Source: Phallusia fumigata (taxonomy: Eukaryota > Chordata > Ascidiacea > Phlebobranchia > Ascidiidae). Taken from it: 64,000 nt of DNA. Positions 23,139 through 34,895 of the stretch are shown here, in pieces. The stretch's first letter is position 1. Each line of letters starts with the position of its first letter. The notes under the pieces are model-generated. The model made no database searches, was not told the DNA's origin, and saw nothing but the letters and a program-made list of their open reading frames with translations. The position numbers and the translations under genes are program-made. Where the stretch lies: contig QXVZ01006765.1 of the NCBI GenBank assembly GCA_008931825.1, positions 156,754 through 220,753 of the forward strand. Direction: 5' to 3'.

Positions 23139-26100
23139 TTAAACTTCTGAAGTTTGGGAGTCGATTTCCTTCTTGATTCGCTTCAACACATCTTCGCTTC
23201 GGATTGTTTCTCGAAACTTTTGCAGCTTTTCATCCATTACAGCACCTTTAAGTAAAATTATGCTACACCGCGTTATGACGAAAGACCTACAACGTTTGGC
23301 CTGATTCTGGCCGGGGTATAATAATGGGTCGTATAGAGAAATGTATCGTTTAAAAAAAGGCACGCATGTGTTTCCCTTGCGTTATTTCGACACGTTTTAA
23401 AATTGGAAACAAGATCCCAGAAAAAAGAGTCTACGGTTTACGTTTACCAGGTTATGATTTTATTCGACCTTCAAAGGCAGCATGTTTCTTTGTTTGTTTC
23501 ATTTTTATCTTCGGGGGGCGGAACAACGCCTGAATGCGTCATGCAATGAGTCCACCGTCTGCCTCATTGCAGTTCCGTTAATTCATTTTGTATTTCAATT
23601 TTTTGTATTTCCAGAAGTTGGTGACTTTGGATCAACCGATCGGGTTAACTGGATTTGAGCAATCCTGCTCAACTCTAAAAACCATTACTTGGTTTGATAT
23701 ACCACATGACAAAAGTTAAACGTGTCGGCCAAACTGCAACAAGCAAATAGCAAACATATTACGTAAAAGGGCACCTTTCGTATTATAAGTTGTTTTTCTC
23801 ATCCACTAACTGTTAACAGCAATGACTCGGCATTTTACGTGCACGAAAAAGGCAACAACAAGACCAGTCCCTAACACGTCTTACAAACTTCGTCCAATAC
23901 GTAATTTCCCGCCCACACAAACTGTACACAAGTCACCCGAGGTCGTGTTGGTCTGTCAAATACATCAATAAGAACGATGCACCAGGATATCCTGAGCGGC
24001 CTGAGCAACCGAGTACCTTCAATGCTTTGGTACACAATTGAATGCACGGCTGCACCGCGTTCAACTTTGAGCGAGACACGTATACCGGCCGTCGTGGGCA
24101 CGTTTTGTGACAACCGGTAACGTTCGAAAACGTTAAAAGCAAATGTTAGTTTTCGGGCAAATTTGCCTTCGTAGCAGAGTAATCTTTGTCGCCACCTAAC
24201 GGACACTCTTTAAATGGCGTCATTACAACATACTGTTTTTTGTTTTGTATGTTTCATTTTTATCCTGAATACCCTGCGACCACAAGGCAGTAGTTAACCG
24301 TCCTGGGGGCAAAAGCAAATATCCTCCTAACGGCCAGGATAAATATTTGTGTACCTGTGCTGTTTGTTAGACAGCTGTTGATAATGTTAGTTGCAAGGTG
24401 CTCAGCAAATGCACCTATTTTAGATTCGTTGCCGAATTGGTTGGTCATCAGTGCGGCTGTAATACAACAAACAGCAACACTTTCAGCCCAATCATTCAAT
24501 GACCAACTGCAGGTGTTTGTGCCAATTTCCTCACCTAAAACACATTGGGTTGATTTATCTGGTCCATTGTTAGCTGATTAAGTGTGTGGCATGTTTATCA
24601 AGCTGGAAGTGTAGCATCTGCATTGATATGTGATTTATTGACTTGACAAATCTGGGCATGGCCTGTTGCAAATTTAACCGAACAAGTATATTGTGTTGGG
24701 CAGGGTTTAAATAGTACAGCTTACCTACAGAGATCTCTGATTCACAGAAGTAATACCCATCAGCCTGTTTTTTCTTCATCATTGAAAGTAATTGAATGCT
24801 TTGGACATATTGCATTCCAAAATGTAGTTTGACAAAGTTCTTGTACAGGTCTGGGTCAATTTTTTTAACCTAAAAAAGACCTGTTGGGCTTATAAAACTA
24901 ACATCCATTTTGGGTCATGTATATTAAACACAAAAAAACACTTAGGGTGATTGATATTTTTTTCCTTTAATATGCTTCATGAGATCTAGATCCTACTTTA
25001 TTTTTTCCTGCATGCTTCATTCTTGACAGCTTAAGTATTGTCAAATGTGGTTGGAATGTATCACGTTGCTCCACAAACTCATCAAGTTTCTTGAGCAAAA
25101 ACTCTGAAAAAAACATTGGTGGTTTTGCACTGATAAAAATGGTTTGAAAACACACACAAGTGTCTTTAAACATTTGCGCAAAAATGTGGCATCACACAGA
25201 CACACAGTATTAGGTCCTATGGTTACGCCAGTTAAATCACTTTGTACAAAACACAGCTTGCTATACCTGCTACTTTTACCAATTTCTGAAGCTTTTCGTC
25301 ATCAACCAGTTTTGCAAATACAACTTGATGCCTAAAGTGTCCCAAATCTTTGACATTAATTTCAAAACCTGTATTTTCCAATTGACTGGAGATTTCTTGT
25401 TTACATTCTTGCAGAATTGCACAGGCCCTACACAGAAACAGAACTACCAAATCAGCAACATGTCATGAATCAAGTTTCCTGACACATGACACCAGTATGA
25501 TTTTGTGGAAAAAGATTTGTAAAAGTAACTTTGTAACTAACTTGGTCAATTTGCATGTATATTTATGTACATTGGATTGGCTACCACAGTTAAATCATTC
25601 ATACTTCTCTACTGCAATGTCATCCTCCAAATGCATAACAGCCAAAGTCACATGAGTGGTTGCAATAGGAATGCATGCTTTTGCCAAATGAGGATTTTGT
25701 AACTTTACATGTTGCTGCAAGGCAAGAATTTTTCCTGCAAGCAAAAAGTAGCAAAGGAGGCATAGTAAGAGTTAGAAAAGACACTCATAAATGTTTAGCA
25801 ACATAAAAAAACAATTTCACTTCTCGCTCTAAAATATTAACTAGAAACAGGCTCAGAATTGAAAGAAAAGTATATATACCTACAATTTCTGGATTAGAAA
25901 AGCGTGTTCCAATAAAGTAGTTTGGGCGTCTCTTTTTCTCAACATGCTGTACTGTTGTTTTTGCTTCTTTTGGGTCTTTCTTTTTTCTCTCTGCAGTAAA
26001 AATGTTCTAAAACTGTTAAAATCTGGAATTCGCTTGACTCACTTTCTCGTTTTTTCTTCTTGCTTTCAGTGCCATGACGTCTTTTGGCTATGACCTCAGG

Positions 26101-26181
26101 TTCCATATTGTGATAAATAACGGGTGGGTACGAGTGAAAGGTTTTAAAGCAACGTCGAATGCAGGAAAAATAGTTTTCCAT
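23139..26181 (-). CDS. AKAP7: AKAP7-like protein (2H phosphoesterase domain, PKA anchor)
   Basis: Eight coding exons (minus): 26181-26043, 25990-25880, 25734-25605, 25427-25267, 25103-24997, 24869-24725, 24534-24355, 23245-23139; all phases match; 359 residues. A lysine/arginine-rich nuclear-localisation-like stretch (KRRHGTESKKKKRE) precedes the central AKAP7 domain starting at RPNYFIGTRFSNPEI. The two 2H catalytic motifs are H111-V-T113 (HVTLAVM) and H200-L-T202 (HLTILKL). VKKIDPDLYKNF and MMKKKQADGYYFCESEISVG are close to vertebrate AKAP7 gamma. The family domain binds nucleotides and has 2',5'-phosphodiesterase activity in mammals. Downstream, residues 304-321 (IGAFAEHLATNIINSCL) form a hydrophobic-periodic helix where vertebrate AKAP7 has its PKA regulatory-subunit helix. 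A second similar helix lies at 279-294. The N-terminus lacks the lipidated short-isoform start. The last intron (24354-23246) is long. Confidence 0.9.
23871..24206 (-). other. Intronic open frame, unrecognised
   Basis: A 111-residue frame inside the last intron of the AKAP7-like gene, with higher GC than the flanks. It begins at a non-ATG codon and has no recognisable domain. It may be part of an unclassified repeat; I do not treat it as a gene. Confidence 0.15.
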
Positions 26182-26668
26182 CAGCTGTGCCACATATCGA
26201 AAGGACAGTTGCCACAAAGTTTGGTCCTTGAGTTGTTAAAACGGGAATCTCCCAGTTCATATTGCTTCCATTGCTTTTGGAGTATCTCATAACTTTTTAT
26301 AACTTGCCGCAATGTGTTCAACAATTAGCATAGATATAACTGATGCGTTCTTTAAATTTTGCGATAAAGAATATAAATAATGCCTACACAAGAAATATCT
26401 ACATTTACCCTAAAAGAATAAGAAGCATTGTTAGTAAATTATGTTGCTTAAAATATACCTCTTCACCGTGGTACATTTTTGTAAGAATATCGCACTTTTG
26501 CAAAAGGCCCACTTCAAATTCAACCAAACTATTGACTAAATAGCTCATTGACTAGCCTAGGCTTCACTAAAATACGTTGACAAAATAGCAAAAACTTGTT
26601 TGTAACAACTGTATGTGGTTAATTCTAATAGGCATACGCTCTGGAAAGACAATTTCTGTAATTGTTAG

Positions 26669-27129
26669 ACTTTTATTCAAGAACGCGAGTTAAAAAGTTC
26701 ACGGACCACGAGACAAAAAGAGGAAATCGATAAAAATCTGAAAAAAGAAGGAAAGATAAAACGGTTGCTTTCGCTGCGACAAATTATAGCACACACGTCT
26801 TTGTAAGAAGGCCTGTGATAGGAATGCACACATTTAGCCAAAAGCAAATTAACATTTTGTAGTCTTGACGCTGGAATGCACACAAAAATAAAAGGAAAAC
26901 GTGGAACTTCAACGAAGAAACGGCGATTTTATTGGAAAAACATTTGCTAAACTTGTCTAGAAAGCAATTTCCACAAACAAACGATGAAACTTTGACAGAC
27001 ATTGTTTTTGCGTTGGAACAATTGGTAAGTGCTAAAGCTTATTAAGGATACAAAGTCTTGCTATAAATAGTGAACTTGTCGAATTAACGTTTGCAATACA
27101 CTAACTACATGCAGAAACAAAAGTTGTAA
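26669..27129 (+). CDS. Unresolved exons of a plus-strand gene
   Basis: An exon-like frame runs 26669-26802 (TFIQERELKSSRTTRQKEE...), bounded by a TTGTTAG acceptor and a TT/GTAAGA donor. Two continuations keep phase. Option A: strong acceptor TTTTGTAG, exon 26863-26950, ending at TAA with a very basic tail. Option B: a weaker acceptor at 26894, exon 26895-27024 (KTWNFNEETAILLEKHLL...DIVFALEQL) with a strong GTAAGT donor, then 27115-27129 (KQKL, stop). Option B reads like a folded protein C-terminus. The region lies about 0.5 kb from the divergent AKAP7-like start, so a shared promoter is possible. I found no first exon and do not recognise the protein. Confidence 0.35.
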
Positions 27130-27388
27130 TATCGGACTGCGGAAGTTACACAAACACGACGTGCACATCTGCTCCCAAACTGATTACAGAACTTAAAATA
27201 ACTAGATAGTGTGTTTCTTACCACTGATGAAAAGCAGTTCTAAATGTAGTTACAGCGGAAGCTATTTATTCCGCAAACCGGTAAATTTTTTCCGCACATT
27301 CCGCTTTATCCGCAATTTCCTCTGCAAAGCCACTCGCGGAGAGTTGGCGAATTAAAAGTCGACACTTCTTATAGGCGTCCAACTTCTT

Positions 27389-30300
27389 TCAGACAAACAT
27401 GAAAGAAGCCTGTACAAGTCGATAGGCGATGTAGCCGACGCCACACATGACCGCACACAAAGAGACTGTAATTTCGCGCTGGATTTTCCTGTAACCGGGG
27501 TTCGGGTTGCTGAGCTCTTCCTTGAGGATGCTGCCGCGTTGGTTTTTGTGAGGAAAGTTTTCTTCGGGAACTTGGCAGCCGAGAAAGGAGCAGAGCGGCT
27601 CCCAGCCCTCGGAGCATTTGTACACGAGGAGTTTGTCCTTTGGTGCCACCTGGTGGAAATGTATTTGTATTTGGTAAGCTGTATCTTGCTGAAATAACAA
27701 TATCAAACGCTCGAGCACATTTATTTTTCTGTAGCATTTGTTTTGTTGGCACTACGCCACAACATTTTCTGGCACCAAGTCAGGTGAGTTTCAATTAATT
27801 AGGCCTGTAACTAACTATCACAGCCCAACAAGCAGTAAACACACTTGAATGCAAACACCTCACGCAAACATATGCTGACGCAAATATGTCTTGTTGTCAA
27901 CAGCCGAACAGGCGCCTGCAAAACGCGTTAGACACAACAGACGGTCGTACGGGGTCAGTCTGAGGTCTTTTTGCAAACAGGAAACGCAGTAAAGCCGTTT
28001 GGCGGGGTCGAAGATTGCTGATAACTGTGCAAACCAACCCGCTGAAATTTGCTCATACCTGCAATACTCGAGCGTTGTGGTTTCTGTAGGCGATCTTCAT
28101 GGACTGTTCATTCGGTCTGTAGGTCTGCCAGGGCGAAATTGGCGCTGACCCGAAGGCGATTCGAACTGTAAAACGTAAAATGTAAATAAGCATGGGAATT
28201 CAAAACGTTTGCAACAATAGGCATATGATTTTTTGCGGGGCGGACCATTCTTTAACTCCTAAGCGTGGATACTTCGGGATGCCAACATATGTGATTACAT
28301 GTGCGTTTTAATAGTTGGTGGTTGGTGTATTTTTGTACCATGAGAAAAGCAAGGAATAGCGGTTTTGGTTAAGGTGTGCTACCTTGTTGACGCCTAACAT
28401 GTGCTTTTTCCCAAAGTTTAATGTTTGACTCGAAGGTCTTTGCATTGCAGTCGTGCCAAAGGTTGAGTTTGAATCAACAAATTGCATATTATCACAGAGT
28501 ATCAGTCACTAAGCAGTGACACACATCGGAACTAAACAACAACTAAAGCGCTTGAGTCATACCGCTTTTTGCGCGACCACAGTTCAGTGATACAACTAAG
28601 TCGGTCAGAGTTCGGATATTAATATTATATACAAATCGTTGCATACTTAGGTCTATATTTGTACCAACAATTAATTAGTGAAAATGGCAACCAACTAGTT
28701 TCTAATCACAATAGCGAATCACAACCCTAATACAACTTTGGGTTATTGCCAACATTGGAGTGTTTGGAGAAGCAATATGACTCGAATACAAAACGAATTC
28801 GTGTCCGAATATGTTGCTCAACTAGTGTAGACCTACGACGCATCGAAAACAACGTTTCTACTTGACGTCAGCCTGCGTTGGCAGTGACATGGATTACCTG
28901 ACAGCCGCAGCAAGCAACCGCCGTTGCAACCTTGACGTTGAGTCCTTGTGTTATGGAAACGAGCAACATACTTCATGGCCTTATCACGCAATCTAGCTCA
29001 GTGATTGTCACTCCCGTTCTATATTTCCCATATTATCCATTCAAGCTGCCAATCACGAATTTAGCCGTACACAAACCGCACGTACTTAGCATTACGAAGG
29101 GGAACGGGGGATCGGGTTTCGCGCCTCAACGTTGGAGAAGAAATGCCTGCGAGAGGCTGAGTCGACATGTTTTTGTTTTCGAGCGCTATACTCTAGCGCT
29201 GGAATGCTAGGCTTCCGTCGACCGACGTCATCTAAGATTCTAACAATAGCCAGAGCTTTATAGCAACTTATCGTGAACCTTAGCCTTAAAAATTATTCCC
29301 TTTTCGTTTTGTTTGCGTTTTTAGTCGTGAAAGTGCACAATCGTAGTCGTGCAAACTTCCAGTTTTATGTGGGGCAACCTTATAAAACGTATTTCCCACA
29401 ATTCTTGACTAATGTAATTCCGTAAATCTTCTTTCTACGCAAAGACAATGTTTACTGAAAACATTTTCTTAAGCTTTCCAAACGCCTTTAAAAAGGGTAG
29501 ATATTTCCTCCAAAATAACTTTCAATTTGCTTTAGGGGAATAAGCCCCATGGTTTAGCCAAGTTTCGAAAAGCCGTGCCGTTGTTTTTTAAGCTTTCGCC
29601 TATCAACTCTGCACATAATTGGCATTGATAAGGAACCGAAAGCTGTAGTTTTCGGGGTCACTACGAAAGAGGAAGTTCAACTTTAACTCCAACCAACTGC
29701 ACTCCTAACACACTGATACCACACTGGGCAAACCCAGGTGTTTTTGTAACCCTACGACAATCAACCGTATTTGCAAACAGATTTTATTGCTTAAACGCTC
29801 GAACCTGCGTGTAAAACACTTCCCACAGGCGCCCAGATAGTTTGATCGGTGAATTGGGCCATGTTTTTACATATCGCCACTTGTTTAACACCAAGCCCAC
29901 AAGCAGAGATTTCGCATAAATGGAATTGAACCATGGTCGAGTTTGCCGTTATGTAACCGAAAATGTGTTTACACATCTGATACCTAGAGCATTGGCCCCC
30001 AGTTTGAAACCATGTACGTCAAGTTACTTAAGGGAAATGGCATTTGCTTCCCTGATACGGAAGCGACCCTGGTCCGAATTCGAAATGATGTACTTGGCTT
30101 AGTACTGCGGCACTTTGCAAAGGTTTCCAACCGAAAGTACATGACCAATCTGCTGTCATGACATAATTGCTTACGTTGGGATGAATTTTTTACATGACTT
30201 TGACACTTGTTGATAACTACATTCCACTGAAATAATAGAACAACAACAATTTTACGCTTTCTTTCAAAAAGGCGTTTGCCACAACTATTAAAATAGTACT

Positions 30301-33300
30301 ATATATCCCCACTTTGAGTTATCGTAAATAAGATAGCTCGTTTGTGATTGCTTTTAAAGTCTGTTGCTTAAGGCGTACGTCCAAAACGTTTTTGGTTTTG
30401 ATTAACCTGCTGTGTTTGTGCAATTCTAGTTGTGTTTTGCAGCTGGCAGTGAAATGCGTATTTAGATTTTAGAAGCAAAAAATACCCGTACACATGGTCA
30501 TGAAAAGATGCGAATTGCAAAGTTTTTCCGAATAACGCACAAGCAACCCGATCAACATCGATTTACAACATGTTGCAAGAATACATGTTTCAAATAGAAA
30601 ACTTCAACCTACTTGCTGTATTAAGGAAGCGTTGCAACCGGGCGCAATGTGGCGACAAGCTGCTGATTCGACTGTACAAGCCACAGTTTGCCAACATACG
30701 AAGTTGGCGGTCCATGCTCACCCACCATTCGTCCTCTGATTCACGGACCATGAGTAGAATCTAAATGAAAACACAAAACAACTGTTATAACATGATTGAT
30801 AACGAAGATGCCTTACAGGTATCGGCTCCCAACTGCGATAAAGAAATTGGACTCCTGAAGATGTGAGTTAAGTTGCGTCAAAAACGTTCTTTTCAGTGAG
30901 GTGGTTTAAGTCATTCTTAGTATAAATGTGGAACTGGGATTTCCTATTGGGGGTACAACGTGGATGCAAAACGAATTGACAAACTCTACGCAAAGGCTTT
31001 AAACCTATGGCTCCTATTATGGCAATAAATTCCACGCGGAGACATGAGTGGAATTCCGTCAAACCGCAAAATTAATGAGGCAAAATACGAAAAACATCCG
31101 GTCAAAATTTTCTGAATTTCGCCTATGGGCAAATTCCACTCGGGGCGTGACAAATCAGGAACGCGCAATTGCGTAGTTTAATGTGTGCGTGTTTGATTGC
31201 AAACCTTCATTTGCACAATAAACAGGTACACGCGACGTTCGTGGCGTTCACGTATAACCTCTTGGTTTCCCAAATCCTTCTGGAGTGACTGTAGTGGGTA
31301 AAAACATCCATTACCAGTTTAGCGCGGAGGATATATGAACTCCGGGACAGTTTCTTCGAAAAGATTTACATGACTGAATTAAAATTTGGTACCTAAAGTT
31401 TGCGGTTAGTTCTGTCCGTTTTGGGGCGTGATGTAATGACAGATAAAACCGCCAACTAGTTCACCCATTCCCCTTATCCCCCAACTGGGGAAACCAAAAA
31501 TCCCGGTAGTTTCTCGTCAGTCCCGTACGTCTCATTTACGACTAAATGGAATAAAACTTTATAATGGGGCACCAAATTGACATTTCCTAAAGGAGAATTG
31601 AAAAACAAAAACTCTTTGTAACGACATCCAAAGTTAGGGTCACCGTTGACATCCACGCAAACAGTCCTTATCTTCAATACAACCAGATATTCGTATCATG
31701 GTGTTTGCACTAGCAGTCACGAAACACTTTGCAGTTGTATGAATTCAAGCATACTTTTACGTATCATGTATCATGTATCATGAACAGTTTATTTTCACGT
31801 CCTATCCTATACCATGGAGTTGTAGGCTTTGTAGCTGGAATTGCGACCGACAATCGGATATTTTTTACAACTGCACATTTGTGTTGGATTGGAGCGGGGT
31901 TCAAAATGTCAGTCAGGATCGCTACATACAGTGCAACATCCGGACGTGGGCTGGTGTAAAATGTATGCAACAGCAGGTGGGTAAGGAAGACAAGATCTGT
32001 CGGCTTTGTTTCCGCGTGGCTCTGATCTACTTTGGCGAGTTGAGCATGACAAAACAGGCTCTCGGTGGTTTATGTGCTCTTTTATGTCAGGCGAAGGTCA
32101 AATGTGACCCGCTGGAGCATTGTGAAAAGCATTAAAGGGAATTTAAGTGCGATTATAGTTTATTTCTGGTTTAACACTATACAATTAACCAGCATTGTGA
32201 CATTCATTTACAAATCAATTTTTGACCTTGTCTTAAAAATTAAAAAAATGCGGTGAATATCTCGCATCAAAAACAACAAAACGCCGCTATGAAACGCTAA
32301 ACCCTAACAGAAATTAGACTAGGTTTCACCGCAGTATGTAACATATGTACAGCTGTGACCTACAGCACTACATGCACAGGTGCACATATCCTTGGCAAAC
32401 AGCGTGTAAACCGCATAAACCACAACTCTGCACCAATATTGGTAGCCTTGGCCTTTCAATTCAAACTGAAGCTAATTTGCACAAGCCTTGTGGCCATCTC
32501 ATCGCCCGCCCAGACGCGATGTGCAAGCGTTTGACCTATTAATCGTTTCGCGAAAGATCGTGGGCCGCGTTACAATGGCATGAATGTCGAGGACGTTCGG
32601 TAAGCGATTGTTTGTATCAAAGAAGACCGGAGCGTCACAAAACAATCTTTGGTTCGTCGCCCAGTAGCACTATGAGCTTAAGAAAGCTTCTTTGTAGGAC
32701 AACAATGTGTTTACCGACTACTATTTTATGAAAATTCGATACACTACGAAAATCCAATAGATATTTCCATTGGAAATTTACATGCCGAATGAGTTAGTAC
32801 TAAAGCCAAGTCGCGTCATTTACTTTGCGAATTCAGGGTAATTCCAAACATGTGTGCTTGGTGACTTGTGTCTAGCTGAGTTTTTCCAGTGATCTTTGCA
32901 GTCATTGCGCCAAACTGAATTTGGAAAAGTCCACCATTAGTGGCCGACTAGAGTGCACGTAGCACAGTTTAAGTTCCAGGCAACGCCACATGTGAATCAC
33001 CAATTTGCCTTACCTTCTATTTAATTGCAAATGTATGGATTTTTCGATTGATACGGGCAAATTTTGGTGTTTCGCGTTTGTGGCTACTAAGGTATAATTC
33101 GTCGAAAAATATTTACTTTTAAAGTCATGTGCCACTGTTTTCGTGACTTGTCGACCATAAAGCAAAAATAGTTTTGCCATGAGGTAACCTACCAGGTTAA
33201 AAAACAACCTCGCGAGAATCCTTGACCCGAAGTGGCCCCGAGTAACGCACCAGTACCAACGTTGCCCTTTCGTCCCGCGCAAGTATATTTATAACTTCTG

Positions 33301-34710
33301 CCACGCTTTGACGACAAAGGGCTAACCGCATATGCCGCGGGTTTCTATTAATAGATTTGCGTATCCGTCGCACGCAAAGGTCCATGAAATGTTCCCGGGA
33401 GACGGGTCGTTCGGTTTTGCGCTGCAGACGACGAGCCAGACTAGGCGCCTGGGGTTTAAACCGGAGCGATAAAGCCATACTTAGTGCTCAAAGTTGGTGG
33501 CAAGGCTTGTCCACAAAATATTTTTTATCGAAACTAAACAGCGCTATCTTGATACAATCGCGATTTAATTAAATACCGGGGGTACTTGGTCGTGACACCA
33601 GTGTGTGTTTGAAACAGCTTTCAGTCGCCAATTTCTGCGAAGACAGCAGTTTGACATCAGATTATGGTGACGCTTATCTGTTCCATTAGAGATAATTTCA
33701 ACCGAATCCACAGAAGCGCCAACAGAGTGGTATAAACACAACATGTTTTACCGCGACATGACGTTTTTTTGGTACGTCTTATCTCCTGCGATCGGATGCA
33801 CTGCCCAGGGTTTTTCTTAAAAATCGCCACTGGACATCGCCAGAAAACACAAAAAGCACAGAACAGGTTTTCGGGACACTAAAATGTTTTTATTCGTTTC
33901 ATAATCGTTGGTGCATGGTAAAACTGGATTAGTGTCATCACACAGCGAATTTCTGACCTCACGCGTGCCTGTTACAGTTTCCTGATCTTTGCCATGATGC
34001 TGTGGTTGCATTATATGTCAAAATGGCGCCATTAGCAGTTTATGGCTGAATTGCAAATTGCAAAACTGGTTGGTTTGGCCAGAGATATAAGCGCAGCTTT
34101 TGCTATAATAGGGTTAGGGTTGGTTTTTCGTTAAAGCACGTAAGAACTCTCTGTTCATAGATTGAATGCCAAATATGGAGCCAATTCGGTTAGTTTTACG
34201 AACGTTCCTCGCTGCTGTGAGTGAGAGTTTATTCGCCTTATAGTTTTCAATGATGGTAAACTGCAGCGCTTTCATCTTTTGTTTTTCAATTGAGCTCTTT
34301 ACTCTTCCGCGTTTCATGACGTCCGGCTGCTCAGCTATTTCCGGAGCGGTGATTGTTTCACTGCCATTGTGTCGCTACGGTTTCTTCTACCGAGCAAAAT
34401 AAACTCAAATCAACTCTGGGGGTTTGCGTACCTTGGCGTCCGGGAAGGCCTTGTGCATATCTTCCCAGTAGTAGCAAGCGGGAACATCGCACGTTGCGTC
34501 CACATCCTCATACATCCGGCGAAAGTCCTCCGGGCTCCCGCCAACGGTCATGATCTTCGTCCACTCCTCGTGAAGATAGTCGAAGTTCTCTTCAGCGTCG
34601 TACACAGTGTAGCCCAGCATGGTTAGTGCTGCTTTAATGGACTTCGTGCCGGTCTTCGGCATACCCGCAACCACGATTTTCATGATGTCAATTTTTGTTT
34701 TGCGGAACAC
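27389..34710 (-). CDS. P-loop sulfotransferase-family protein (Sulfotransfer_4 type)
   Basis: Four coding exons (minus): 34710-34432, 30760-30613, 28165-28059, 27649-27389; phases 0,1,0 agree; 264 residues (an ATG nine codons later is an alternative start). The N-terminus carries MKIVVAGMPKTGTKSIKAAL, with PKTGTKS as the 5'-phosphosulfate (PAPS) binding loop. Then follow YDAEENFDYLHEEW, ILLMVRESEDEWWVSMDRQ (3'-phosphate-binding-like Arg/Ser strand), PNEQSMKIAYRNHNARVLQ and VAPKDKLLVYKCSEGWEPLCSFLG, all typical of the short single-domain sulfotransferase-like family widespread in marine invertebrates and fungi. The substrate is unknown. A hydrophobic stretch near the C-terminus (about 237-256, VSLCAVMCGVGYIAYRLV) suggests a tail anchor. 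The first three introns total about 6.5 kb, much larger than neighbours, and hold repeat fragments. Confidence 0.85.
34114..34317 (-). pseudogene. Possible Psq/HTH transposase fragment
   Basis: A 67-residue frame from ATG in the first intron of the sulfotransferase gene. The pattern KALQFTIIENYKANKLSLTAARN resembles the Pipsqueak-type helix-turn-helix at the N-terminus of pogo/Tigger/jerky transposases (a xLQxxIxxYKxNxLSLxxAAR spacing). Nothing downstream shows a catalytic core, so this would be a remnant. A SINE-like head lies next to it. Weak call. Confidence 0.3.
34327..34413 (-). repeat. SINE-like repeat head, copy 2
   Basis: On the minus strand this reads GAGTTTATTTTGCTCGG, then AGAAACCGTAGCGACACAAT...AATCACCGCTCCGGAAATAGCTG. 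It matches 47306-47398 (same orientation) over about 85 bp and the first ~40 bp of 22629 onward. Confidence 0.55.
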
Positions 34711-34797
34711 TAGTTACGGTAAACTTCTATTGCGCAATGTCTGCAACTAAAAACATCACTTCTTGAAATAAACTGTTGCTACCAGGCATTGTATGAA

Positions 34798-34895
34798 CTT
34801 ATGGAGGCTATTCTGGCAAATGTATTACTCGTTTCGACGCCTATACAGTCTTCCGGGCGGAACGAGTTATGCATTTGCCAGAAGAGCCTTCATAA
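34798..34895. repeat. Short foldback (imperfect inverted repeat)
   Basis: Left arm 34798-34839 (CTTATGGAGGCTATTCTGGC...) pairs with right arm 34857-34895 (its reverse complement with few mismatches), separated by about 17 bp. The stem is about 40 bp. It looks like a miniature foldback element rather than a terminator, as no gene ends here. Confidence 0.6.

Noticed and set aside
26669-26802. Resemblance of EEIDKNLKKEG to the N-terminal helix of G-protein alpha subunits
   Set aside because: The P-loop that must follow in a G alpha is absent in every frame, so the match is probably chance.
31760-31785. Short TATCATG tandem repeat
   Set aside because: Only three units; ordinary microsatellite.
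31773-32135. 120-residue cysteine-rich plus frame
   Set aside because: No ATG-based domain or exon partner; cysteine pattern irregular; overlaps an equally open antisense frame.
33010-33478. 90- and 93-residue minus frames in the sulfotransferase intron
   Set aside because: No domain, no splice signals fitting the gene, and the flanking exons join in phase without them.
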